From: Symbiobacterium terraclitae | GTDB lineage: Bacteria > Bacillota > Sulfobacillia > Symbiobacteriales > Symbiobacteriaceae | Assembly (NCBI RefSeq): GCF_017874315.1 | Contig: NZ_JAGGLG010000037.1 | Coordinates: 1-41,530 of the forward strand | Reading direction: 5' to 3' | DNA: 41,530 nucleotides | Shown here: in pieces, positions 1-7,476 of the stretch | Layout of the letters: every line of letters begins with the position of its first letter | Position numbering within the stretch: position 1 is the stretch's first letter | The notes under the pieces: generated by a model | What the model saw: only the letters and a program-made list of their open reading frames with translations | What the model was told of the DNA's origin: nothing | Databases searched by the model: none | Program-made: the position numbers and the translations under genes

Positions 1-94
1 GAATCGACTCGGAGTGCTTGACGAAACGCCGGATGCGTGACCCGCATGTCCGGTGTTGTGAGAGGCCGTAGGGCGACCCTACGGTCTACTCGAT
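1..94 (+). mobile_element. 3' end of a group II intron (domains V-VI), cut by the window edge
   Basis: Bases 26-56 fold as a domain V hairpin: a lower helix pairs 26-34 with 48-56, a two-base bulge (AT, 46-47) follows, and an upper GCG/CGC helix is capped by a short loop. A second hairpin at about 63-85 (CCGTAGGG against CCCTACGG) followed by TCTACTCGAT resembles domain VI with its 3' side and the AY 3' terminus, placing the intron end near 94. The intron-encoded reverse transcriptase would lie left of the window. The catalytic triad would be CGC rather than AGC, which occurs in some bacterial introns. The call rests on structure and remembered consensus only. Confidence 0.65.
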
Positions 95-177
95 CCCATC
101 GCCGGCGCGCGCAATCGCGGGCAAGTGCAGGCCTGTCCGCGCATAGTCTCCTGGGGACAGGGAAGGGGAGACGTGCC

Positions 178-1719
178 GTGAGAGTGCCCCGGGTGGCATG
201 TGTGGGGGCCGGATACTGGGGGGCGAACCTGGTGCGGACGTTCCACGCGCTGGGCGCCCTCCATCGGGTGGTGGAAGTGGACGAGGGCCTCAGGAGGCAG
301 ATGGCCCTGCGCTATCCTGGAGCGACGGTGACCGGCGAACTGGCCGATGCGCTGGCCGATCCGGAGGTGGATGCGGTGGCGATCGCCACGCCTGCGGCCA
401 CGCACGCGCAGATCGTGCGCCGCTCGCTCGAGGCCGGGAAGGACGTCTTTGTGGAGAAGCCGCTCTGCCTCTCGCTGGCCGAGGGGGAGGAGCTCGTGCG
501 GCTGGCGGAGGCGGAGGGGCGCATCCTCATGGTCGGCCACCTGCTGCGCTACCACCCCGCCGTGCGACGGCTGAAGCGGCTGGTGACGGACGGCGAGCTG
601 GGCCGCATCCAGTACATCACCGCGGAACGGGTGAGCCTCGGCCGGTTCCGCCGGGAGGAGAGCGTGCTCTGGTCGCTGGGGCCCCATGACGTCTCGGTGG
701 TGCTCTGGCTGGTGGGCGAGGCGCCCGTGCGGGTGCGGGGCCAGGGCAGCGCCTTCCTGCAGCCGGGGGTTGCCGACGTATACGCCGCCGCCCTGACGTT
801 CCCCGGCGGGGCCAGCGCCTACCTGCTCTTCTCGTGGCTCCACCCGTTCAAGCAGCAGCGGCTGACGGTGGTCGGCGACCGGCGCATGGCCGTCTTCGCC
901 GACACCGAGCCGGTTCAGAAGCTGCTGCTCTTCCCCTCCGGTGCGGACTGGCAGGACGGCCGTCCCGTACCCCGCAGGGGGGAGCCGGTGCCGGTGGACT
1001 ACCAGCGGGAGGAGCCGCTGGCCGCCGAGTGCCGCCACTTCCTGGACTGTGTGGCCGAACGCCGCACGCCGGAGACCGACGGGCGGGAGGCCCTCGGCGT
1101 GCTGGCTGTGCTCGAGGCCTGCCAGCAGGGGGCGCAGAACCGGTTCCCCGGCGCCCTCGTGCACGAGTCCAGCTACGTGGACGACGACGTGGTCATCGGG
1201 CCGGGCACGACGGTCTGGCACTTCTCCCACATCCGCAAGGGCAGCACCATCGGCCCCGGGTGCCGCATCGGCCAGAATGTGGTCATCGGCCCCAACGTGC
1301 AGGTGGGGGCCGGGGTGAAGGTGCAGAACAACGTGTCGGTCTACGAGGGGGTCGAGCTCGAGGACGAGGTCTTCTGCGGGCCCTCGGTGGTCTTCACCAA
1401 CGTCCACAACCCCCGCAGCCACACGCCCCGCATGCACGAGCTGCGCCGCACCCTGGTGAAGCGGGGGGCGACCCTGGGGGCCAACGCCACCATCGTCTGC
1501 GGCGTGACGATCGGCGAGCACGCCTTCGTCGGGGCGGGGGCGGTGGTCACCCGGGACGTGCCGGACCACGCGCTGGTGCTGGGCAACCCGGGCCGCATCG
1601 CCGGGTGGGTCTGCCGCTGCGGCAGCCGCATCGCCTTCGGCGAGGGCGAGGAGGCGGGCAGGTGCACCGCCTGCGGGCAGGCCTACCGGCGGGTGGAAGG
1701 GCGTGTCGTCCGTGGCTGA
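178..1719 (+). CDS. Fused Gfo/Idh/MocA sugar dehydrogenase and hexapeptide-repeat N-acetyltransferase (WbpB-WbpD-like)
   Basis: The protein has 513 residues from GTG 178, chosen because GGAAGGGGAG lies just upstream; the frame stays open further upstream, but that stretch runs into the intron end and does not look coding. Residues 1 to about 320 are a Gfo/Idh/MocA NAD-dependent oxidoreductase: Rossmann motif GAGYWG near the N-terminus and the EKP motif at 93-95. From about 323 to 490 the protein is a left-handed beta-helix acyltransferase with isoleucine/valine hexapeptides (VVIGPG, TIGPGC, VVIGPN) and the motif VFTNVHNPRS. The tail carries CRC and CTAC pairs resembling a zinc ribbon. In the UDP-GlcNAc3NAcA pathway WbpB oxidises C3 and WbpD acetylates the 3-amino group; here both activities appear in one chain. 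It is first in the plus-strand polysaccharide operon. Sugar specificity is inferred. Confidence 0.88.
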   Translation: MRVPRVACVGAGYWGANLVRTFHALGALHRVVEVDEGLRRQMALRYPGATVTGELADALADPEVDAVAIATPAATHAQIVRRSLEAGKDVFVEKPLCLSLAEGEELVRLAEAEGRILMVGHLLRYHPAVRRLKRLVTDGELGRIQYITAERVSLGRFRREESVLWSLGPHDVSVVLWLVGEAPVRVRGQGSAFLQPGVADVYAAALTFPGGASAYLLFSWLHPFKQQRLTVVGDRRMAVFADTEPVQKLLLFPSGADWQDGRPVPRRGEPVPVDYQREEPLAAECRHFLDCVAERRTPETDGREALGVLAVLEACQQGAQNRFPGALVHESSYVDDDVVIGPGTTVWHFSHIRKGSTIGPGCRIGQNVVIGPNVQVGAGVKVQNNVSVYEGVELEDEVFCGPSVVFTNVHNPRSHTPRMHELRRTLVKRGATLGANATIVCGVTIGEHAFVGAGAVVTRDVPDHALVLGNPGRIAGWVCRCGSRIAFGEGEEAGRCTACGQAYRRVEGRVVRG

Positions 1720-2947
1720 CGATCGCATCAGCCTGCGGGAGATCCTGGCCATGCTGGGCCGGCGGTTCGTGTGGGTGCTGCTGCCCCTCGTCCTCTTCAC
1801 CGGCCTGGCCGTGGCGGCGACTTTCTACATGATGCCGGTCTACGAGGCCAGCACGACGCTGATCCTGACCACCCCGACCGGCTCGCCCACCAACTACGAG
1901 ACGCTGCTGTTCAACCGCAACCTGGCCAAGACCTACTCCGAGGTGGCCCGCAGCCGGAGCGTGGCGGCGGAGGCGGCGGCCATGCTCGGGCTGCAGGAGA
2001 GCGTCGAGGAGTTCCAGGAGCGCATCCGCGTCTCGGTGGTGCGGGACACGGAGGTCATCGAGATCGCCGTGATCGACACCGACCCGGTGCGGGCGGCCGA
2101 CGCGGCCAACGCCCTGGCCTCGGCCTTCCGGAGCCGGTTCTGGCAGTTCACGTTCCTCGACAGCCTGCGCATCGTCGACCCCGCGGAGCCGCCGGTGGAG
2201 CCGATCCGCCCGCAGCCCGTGCTCTACATCACCGTCGGGGTGGTGGTGGGGCTGGCGTCGGGCGTCGGGCTGGCGGCGCTGGTGGACCACCTCTTCCCCC
2301 GGCGCCCACGGCGGGAGCCGACTGAACCGGCGGCGCTGACGGAGGACGCGGGACAAGCGATTCCGGCCGCGCAGGCCCTGATGCCGGCCGGGGCGGGAGG
2401 CCCCGGCGGCGGTGGGACGGCGGCCAGTGCGCCGCTGGCCTGCCGGAGGGCCGCGGGCGTGTCCCCGGCGGCTTCGCAGGCGGCCTGCGCCTCCGCGGCG
2501 AGTGCGCAGGCGGTGAACGTGCCGGCGGGCGGTGCGCTGACAGCGGGTGCCCCTGCGGCGGCCGAGGCGGCGAGTGGTGCTCCGACAGCGGGTGCCCCTG
2601 CGGCGGCCGAGGCGGCCAGCGGTGCGCCTTTGGCGGGAGCCCCCATGGCGGGTCCGCCGCCGGCGGATGCGCCGACCGCCGATGACATGACGGCGGGCGC
2701 GCCGGCGGACATCCTGCCGGAGGAGGGCGAACCCCCGGGGAGTGCCCCGGTGACCAGTTCGGACGCTGAGGGGGAGTCGCCGCCCACCGCGCCGGCCGAC
2801 GTACTCGCCGACACGGTCGGCTCGCCGCTGCCATTGCGGCGCAGGCGCAGGTACCGGCACCGCTTCCGCCTCCGCCTGCGGTGGCGGGCGGAGGCCGACC
2901 CGGTTCCGGAAGGCCCGTCAGAAGGGATGGGTGAGGTGCATGCGTGA
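1703..2947 (+). CDS. Wzz-like chain-length determinant with a long Ala/Pro-rich cytoplasmic tail
   Basis: The protein has 414 residues from GTG 1703, overlapping the preceding gene by 17 bp, with GGAAGG upstream. It has the Wzz/co-polymerase layout: a short cytoplasmic N-terminus, a membrane helix at about 17-39, an extracytoplasmic segment with a YEASTTLIL start and a predicted helical middle, and a second helix at about 173-194 after the Pro-rich PAEPPVEPIRPQP stretch. Such proteins control polysaccharide chain length together with Wzy. The remaining ~220 residues are low-complexity (Ala, Gly, Pro), include two exact-register 15-residue repeats, and end in an Arg-rich cluster (RRRRRYRHRFRLRLRWR). 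I see no Walker motifs and no Tyr-rich tail, so it is not a fused BY-kinase. Confidence 0.85.
   Translation: MSSVADDRISLREILAMLGRRFVWVLLPLVLFTGLAVAATFYMMPVYEASTTLILTTPTGSPTNYETLLFNRNLAKTYSEVARSRSVAAEAAAMLGLQESVEEFQERIRVSVVRDTEVIEIAVIDTDPVRAADAANALASAFRSRFWQFTFLDSLRIVDPAEPPVEPIRPQPVLYITVGVVVGLASGVGLAALVDHLFPRRPRREPTEPAALTEDAGQAIPAAQALMPAGAGGPGGGGTAASAPLACRRAAGVSPAASQAACASAASAQAVNVPAGGALTAGAPAAAEAASGAPTAGAPAAAEAASGAPLAGAPMAGPPPADAPTADDMTAGAPADILPEEGEPPGSAPVTSSDAEGESPPTAPADVLADTVGSPLPLRRRRRYRHRFRLRLRWRAEADPVPEGPSEGMGEVHA
2540..2629 (+). repeat. Two tandem 45-bp repeats inside the wzz-like gene
   Basis: Copies 2540-2584 and 2585-2629 differ at only a few positions. They encode two near-identical 15-residue units (TAGAPAAAEAASGAP) within the cytoplasmic tail. 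Their near identity at DNA level suggests recent slippage. Confidence 0.85.
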
Positions 2948-4046
2948 GCGGGTTCCGCTGCTGGATCTGGCATCCGAGGTGGAGTTTCTGTGGGAGCCCC
3001 TGCAGGGGGCCATCCAGGAGGTGCTGCGGTCCGGCCAGTTCATCCTGGGCCCCGAGGTGGACGCGCTGGAGCGGGAGGTCGCCGCCTACCTGGGCGTGCG
3101 CCACGCGGTGGCCCTCAACTCGGGCACCGACGCGCTGGTGATCGCCCTGCGGGCCCTGGGGGTGGGTCCCGGCGACGAGGTGATCACCACCCCGTTCACG
3201 TTCTTTGCCACCGCAGAGGCCATCAGCCACGTGGGGGCGTCCCCCGTCTTCGTCGACATCGAGCCCGATACGTTCGCACTGGACCCCGACCTGGCTGAGG
3301 CGGCGGTCACGCCCCGCACCCGGGCGATCATCCCGGTGCACCTCTTCGGCCACGCGGCGGACATGGACCGGCTCGGCGACCTCGCCAGGGCGCACGACCT
3401 GCACGTGGTGGAGGACGTGGCCCAGGCCTTCGGCGGCCGCTTCCACGGCCGGATGCTGGGCACCCTCGGCGACTTCGGGGCGTTCTCCTTCTTCCCCAGC
3501 AAGAACCTGGGAGCCTACGGCGACGGGGGGCTCCTGGCCACCGACGACGCCGCCCTGGCCGAGGCCGCCCGGATGCTGCGGGCCCACGGTTCCCGCCGGA
3601 AGTACTACAACGAGGTGGTGGGCTACAACTCGCGGCTCGACGCCCTGCAGGCCGCCATCCTGCGGGTGAAGCTGCCCCACCTGGACGAGTGGAACCGCCG
3701 CCGGTGCGAGGCCGCCGCGTACTACCGGGAGATCCTGGCCGACCTGCCCGGCGTGGTGCTGCCCGCAGTCCGCCCCGGTGTGGACCACGTCTACCACCAG
3801 TACACCATCCGCATCCCGAACGGGCGGCGGGATGCGGTGCAGCAGGCGCTCGCCGGGCGGGGCATCGGCACCATGGTCTACTACCCCGTGCCCCTGCACC
3901 AGCTGCCCGTCTACCGCCACATGAACCTGAGCCTTCCCGCGGCGGAGGCCGCGGCCCGGGAGGTGCTCTCCCTGCCCATGGGCCCCTTCCTGCGCAGGGA
4001 GCAGCAGGACGAGGTGGCCGCCGCGCTCCGGCAGGCCCTGTGGTGA
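2940..4046 (+). CDS. DegT/DnrJ/EryC1/StrS sugar aminotransferase (WbpE-like)
   Basis: This 368-residue PLP enzyme begins at ATG 2940 (RVPLLDL start typical of the family); an in-frame GTG at 2931 is a possible alternative. The Schiff-base lysine is K188 in the segment SFFPSKNLGAYGDGG. Other family signatures are the N-terminal NSGTDAL cofactor-binding stretch, VVEDVAQAFGG, and the C-terminal YYPVPLHQLP with the SLPM segment. The sequence looks like the group that transaminates 3-keto nucleotide sugars such as UDP-3-keto-GlcNAcA, which fits its position next to the fused WbpB-WbpD-like enzyme. It overlaps the end of the wzz-like gene by 8 bp. The family is certain; the substrate is inferred from context. 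Confidence 0.9.
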   Translation: MRERVPLLDLASEVEFLWEPLQGAIQEVLRSGQFILGPEVDALEREVAAYLGVRHAVALNSGTDALVIALRALGVGPGDEVITTPFTFFATAEAISHVGASPVFVDIEPDTFALDPDLAEAAVTPRTRAIIPVHLFGHAADMDRLGDLARAHDLHVVEDVAQAFGGRFHGRMLGTLGDFGAFSFFPSKNLGAYGDGGLLATDDAALAEAARMLRAHGSRRKYYNEVVGYNSRLDALQAAILRVKLPHLDEWNRRRCEAAAYYREILADLPGVVLPAVRPGVDHVYHQYTIRIPNGRRDAVQQALAGRGIGTMVYYPVPLHQLPVYRHMNLSLPAAEAAAREVLSLPMGPFLRREQQDEVAAALRQALW

Positions 4047-4066
4047 GGGTTGGCCAGGTGAGCGTC

Positions 4067-5383
4067 ATGCAGTCTCTCAAGCGGCGCCTCGCCGCCAGCC
4101 CGCTCACCAGGGCAGTCGCCATGGTGGCCGGGGGCAGCGCCCTCGCCCAGGCGCTGGTGGTGCTCACCTCACCGGTGATCACGCGTGTCTACTCCCCCGA
4201 GGACATGGGCGTCTATGCCCTGTACACCGCGGTGCTGGCGATCCTGTCCTCGGCGGTATGCCTCCGCTACGAACTGGCGGTGCCCATCGCCCGCACGGTG
4301 GAGGGCAGCGCCAACCTGACGGCGGTCTCGGCCCTGGTGGCGGCCGTCATCAGCGGCCTCGCCTGGGCGGCGCTCTGGCTGCTGCGCCGCCTGAATCCGG
4401 GGGGGCTGGCTGCCGCCATCCCGGAGGAGATGGTCTGGTTCTTCCCGCTCACCCTCCTGGCGCTGGGGATCCTCCAGGCGGCCGGCGGGTGGGCGACCCG
4501 CCAGCAGGCCTTCGGCCGCATGACCCGCTCGCGCATGGTGGAGTCGGCCGTCACCGTGGGCCTGCAGATCGGCCTGGGCGCGCTGGGCGGCGGTGCGCTG
4601 GGGCTGGTGGCGGGGCGGGCCGCGGGCTACGGGGCCGGGGCCCTGGTGCTGATGGGAAGGGAGCGGGGGGCGCAGGTCAGCCTGCTCCGCCTGCTCTCCC
4701 TCCGGGAGATGTGGGCCGGCGCCGTCCGCTTCCGCCGCTTTCCCCTCCTGGCCGCGGGCGCCGGCCTCTTGAACAGCGGCGGACTGCAGGTGGCCCAGCT
4801 GCTCCTGGGGGTGTTCTACGGCACCCAGGTGGCGGGCTGGTACGCCCTGGGGCAGCGGATGGTGGACGCGCCCATGATGCTGGTGGGGCAGGCGGTCTCC
4901 CAGGTCTACGCCGCGGAGGTGGCCCGCCTGGCCCGGGAGGAGCCCGGGTCGATCCGGCCGCTCTTCAAGCAGCTCGCCTGGCGGCTGCTCCTGGTCGGAA
5001 CGCCGCCGATCCTCTTCCTGGGCGCCTTCGGCCCGCAGCTTTTCAGCTTCGTCTTCGGTCCGGAGTGGCGCGAGGCGGGGATGTACACGCAGGTGCTCGT
5101 CGTGATGATGCTGGCCAAGTTCGTGGTGGTGCCGCTCTCGTACACCCTCGACGCCCTGGAGCGGCAGGACCTGCAGCTCTGCTGGGACGCAGGCCGCCTC
5201 GTGCTGGCGCTGGGCGCCCTGCTGGCGGCGAGGGGGCTGGGGGCTCCGCCGGAGGTGGCGGTGGCCATGTACGGCGGGGCGATGACGGCGAGCTACCTGG
5301 CGCTTTACGGGGTCATGCTCCTGGCGGTCAGCCGGCCGGGCGGGCAGCGCCAGGGCGGACTGGGGTCTGCCCCGGGATCATAG
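4067..5383 (+). CDS. Wzx-like polysaccharide flippase
   Basis: The product has 438 residues from ATG 4067 (AGGTGAG just upstream); in-frame GTGs at 4043 and 4058 could also serve. It is a polytopic membrane protein with roughly 12 hydrophobic segments. The N-terminal pattern (VAGGSALAQALVVLTSPVITRVYSPEDMGVYALYTAV) is typical of the lipopolysaccharide/teichoic-acid flippase branch of the MOP superfamily. It would move the lipid-linked repeat unit across the membrane. It lies 20 bp after the aminotransferase and 17 bp before the first FemAB-like gene, so co-transcription is likely. Confidence 0.9.
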   Translation: MQSLKRRLAASPLTRAVAMVAGGSALAQALVVLTSPVITRVYSPEDMGVYALYTAVLAILSSAVCLRYELAVPIARTVEGSANLTAVSALVAAVISGLAWAALWLLRRLNPGGLAAAIPEEMVWFFPLTLLALGILQAAGGWATRQQAFGRMTRSRMVESAVTVGLQIGLGALGGGALGLVAGRAAGYGAGALVLMGRERGAQVSLLRLLSLREMWAGAVRFRRFPLLAAGAGLLNSGGLQVAQLLLGVFYGTQVAGWYALGQRMVDAPMMLVGQAVSQVYAAEVARLAREEPGSIRPLFKQLAWRLLLVGTPPILFLGAFGPQLFSFVFGPEWREAGMYTQVLVVMMLAKFVVVPLSYTLDALERQDLQLCWDAGRLVLALGALLAARGLGAPPEVAVAMYGGAMTASYLALYGVMLLAVSRPGGQRQGGLGSAPGS

Positions 5384-5400
5384 GAAAGGGAGAGGGTAGG

Positions 5401-6462
5401 ATGGAACCGCTCTTGTCCAGCCCGCTGGCGCTGGAAGGTTGGCACGAGTTCAACCGCATCAAGTGGGGGATCCGGCCCCACCGGCTGGTGCTCGGGCAGG
5501 CCGAGGGGGACGGGGCGAAGCTGGACGCGGTGCTCTACCTGAACCGGCGGGGACGAATCTACCAGCCGCACCACAACCCGTACCTCCCGGTGTCGTTCCG
5601 GCCGTCCCCGACGAGCTTTCCCTCCCGGAGCGAGCGGCGCTGGCTGACGCTGGCGGAACAGCTGGCCGACGAGATGCGGGCGCGGGGGATGGCCAACGCC
5701 GTCGACCTGCCCGTGGGGATCATGGACGGTCGGCCGTGGCGCTGGGCGGGCTTCTCGGTCGGCGCGAAATACACCTACATTCTCGACCTGCCGTACAGCC
5801 CCGAGCGCATGGAGAAGAACTGCCGCTCCTCCATGAGGAGGGCCGAGCGGGCAGGCTACCGCTGCGAGCGGACCGACCGCCTGGCAGACGCCTACGTCTG
5901 CCTCATGGAGACGGCCGCCCGCAAGGGGTTCCGCTTCGACCTGACCCTGCGGGACCTGGAGATGGCCCGGGAGCTGCTGGGAGACGAGCACCTGCGGGTC
6001 TATGTGTGCTACGGCCCCGACGGGACGCCGGCGGCCGCGAACTTCGTGCTGCACCGGCCCGGCGGCATGGCCGTGGGCTGGCTCGGGGGGGTGACCTCCG
6101 CGCATCTCTCCACGGGTGCCTTCCAGCTCCTCGAGGTGTTCAGCATGGATGACCTGGCGTCAGCCGGGGCGACCTGCTACGACCTGGCGGGTGCCAACAT
6201 CCCCGGGGTGGCCCTGGCCAAGGCGCAGTTCGGCGGGCGGCTCACCCCCTACTACTTCGTGAGTCCCGTGGGACTGAAGCCGCTGGCCATCTGGATCCTG
6301 GAGTGGCTCCGCCCGGCGCGGGGCCAAGCGCGGCGGCGCCGCACCTGCGTATCGGCCGGAGTGCGCCAGGGGGATGCAGAGGGGTGTGAGTGCGGCCGCG
6401 GGCCCCTGGGTGTGCCGGCCCATGGCGGGAGCGCAGGGGCGCAGCCGTCGGGGCTGGACTGA
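5401..6462 (+). CDS. FemAB-like/GNAT-fold transferase, copy 1
   Basis: The protein has 353 residues from ATG 5401, preceded by GGGAGAGGGTAGG. It resembles the FemAB-like acyl/aminoacyl transferases found in exopolysaccharide clusters. Recognisable segments are WHEFNRIKWG near residue 14, the YTYILDLPYSPERMEKNCRSS region with basic residues, and the C-terminal GNAT-like block AAANFVLHRPGGMAVGWLGG followed by YDLAGANIPGVALAKAQFGG. The last ~45 residues are a low-complexity Arg/Gly/Ala extension not shared with its neighbour. It is an evident paralogue of the next gene, collinear over most of the length. A plausible role is acylation or aminoacylation of an amino sugar; no substrate can be read from the sequence. 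Confidence 0.75.
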   Translation: MEPLLSSPLALEGWHEFNRIKWGIRPHRLVLGQAEGDGAKLDAVLYLNRRGRIYQPHHNPYLPVSFRPSPTSFPSRSERRWLTLAEQLADEMRARGMANAVDLPVGIMDGRPWRWAGFSVGAKYTYILDLPYSPERMEKNCRSSMRRAERAGYRCERTDRLADAYVCLMETAARKGFRFDLTLRDLEMARELLGDEHLRVYVCYGPDGTPAAANFVLHRPGGMAVGWLGGVTSAHLSTGAFQLLEVFSMDDLASAGATCYDLAGANIPGVALAKAQFGGRLTPYYFVSPVGLKPLAIWILEWLRPARGQARRRRTCVSAGVRQGDAEGCECGRGPLGVPAHGGSAGAQPSGLD

Positions 6463-6489
6463 GGCCGTTGACGAGGGAGGCGGGCTGCG

Positions 6490-7476
6490 GTGGAGTGGCA
6501 CGAGTCAGATCCCCTGATGCTGGATGGATGGCACGAGTTCAACCGCATCAAGTGGGGCGTGCGCCCGCTCAGGCTGCGGTTCGGCGCAGACGACGGAGCC
6601 GGCGCACGGCTGGATGCGGTCCTCTATCTCGACCGCCGCGGACGGGTGTTCCAGCCCGAAGAGAACCCTTACATCCCGGTGGCGTTCCATCCTGACCTCA
6701 CGAACCCCGCATGCCGGGTCGAGGGGCAATGGCTCAGGCTGGCCGAGCAGCTGGCGGTGGAGATGCGGCGCCTCGGCACCGCCAACAGCATCGACCTGCC
6801 GGTCGACGTGGTGGACGGGCGCCCCTGGCTCTGGGCCGGCTTCCACGTGGAGGTGAAGTACACCTACGTCATCGACCTGCCATTTCACCCGGAGCGGATG
6901 GAGAAGGCGGCCCGGAGCATCGCGCGAAAGGCCTTGCGGGCGGGTTATCGCTGCGAGCGCACCGGCCGGCTGGCCGATGCCCACGCCTGCCTCACCGCCA
7001 CCGGGAGCCGCAAGGGCTTCCGGCTGAGCGTGAGCCTGCGGGACCTGCAGCTCCTCCGGGACCTGCTCGGCGACGAGTGCCTGCGGGTCTATATCTGCTA
7101 CAGCTCCAGCGGCGAGCCCGCCGCGGCCAACGTCGTGCTCTACCGGCCCGGCGGGATGGCGGTGGGCTGGGTCGGAGGCATCGCCTCCGCCCACCTCTCC
7201 TCGGGGGCGGCGCAGCTCCTCAGGGTGGCCTGCCTGACGGACCTGGCGGCCGCCGGGGCCACCGCCATCAACCTGGCGGGGGCGAACATCCCCGGCGTGG
7301 CCCTGGCCAAGTCGCAGTTCGGCGGCCGGCTCACCCCCTACCTCTCAGTGGACGGGTGCGGACTCAAGTCTGTGGCGCACTGGCTGATGAACTGGTGGCA
7401 CCCCACGCACGCCCCGGGCATGGCGGCGCCTGCCGGCAGGAGGGTTGGACGTGCTCTGCGTCAGAGTGCCTCGTAG
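6490..7476 (+). CDS. FemAB-like/GNAT-fold transferase, copy 2 (tandem paralogue)
   Basis: The product has 328 residues from GTG 6490, with GAGGGAGGCGG 7-8 bp upstream. It matches copy 1 along its length: LDGWHEFNRIKWGVRP, YTYVIDLPFHPERMEKAARS, YRCERTGRLADA, AAANVVLYRPGGMAVGWVGG and INLAGANIPGVALAKSQFGG. It lacks the Arg-rich C-terminal extension of copy 1. It lies 27 bp downstream and overlaps the following gene, so the pair arose by tandem duplication and is probably co-expressed. Divergence in the segment around residues 150-185 suggests different acceptor or donor preference, but that is inference. Confidence 0.75.
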   Translation: MEWHESDPLMLDGWHEFNRIKWGVRPLRLRFGADDGAGARLDAVLYLDRRGRVFQPEENPYIPVAFHPDLTNPACRVEGQWLRLAEQLAVEMRRLGTANSIDLPVDVVDGRPWLWAGFHVEVKYTYVIDLPFHPERMEKAARSIARKALRAGYRCERTGRLADAHACLTATGSRKGFRLSVSLRDLQLLRDLLGDECLRVYICYSSSGEPAAANVVLYRPGGMAVGWVGGIASAHLSSGAAQLLRVACLTDLAAAGATAINLAGANIPGVALAKSQFGGRLTPYLSVDGCGLKSVAHWLMNWWHPTHAPGMAAPAGRRVGRALRQSAS

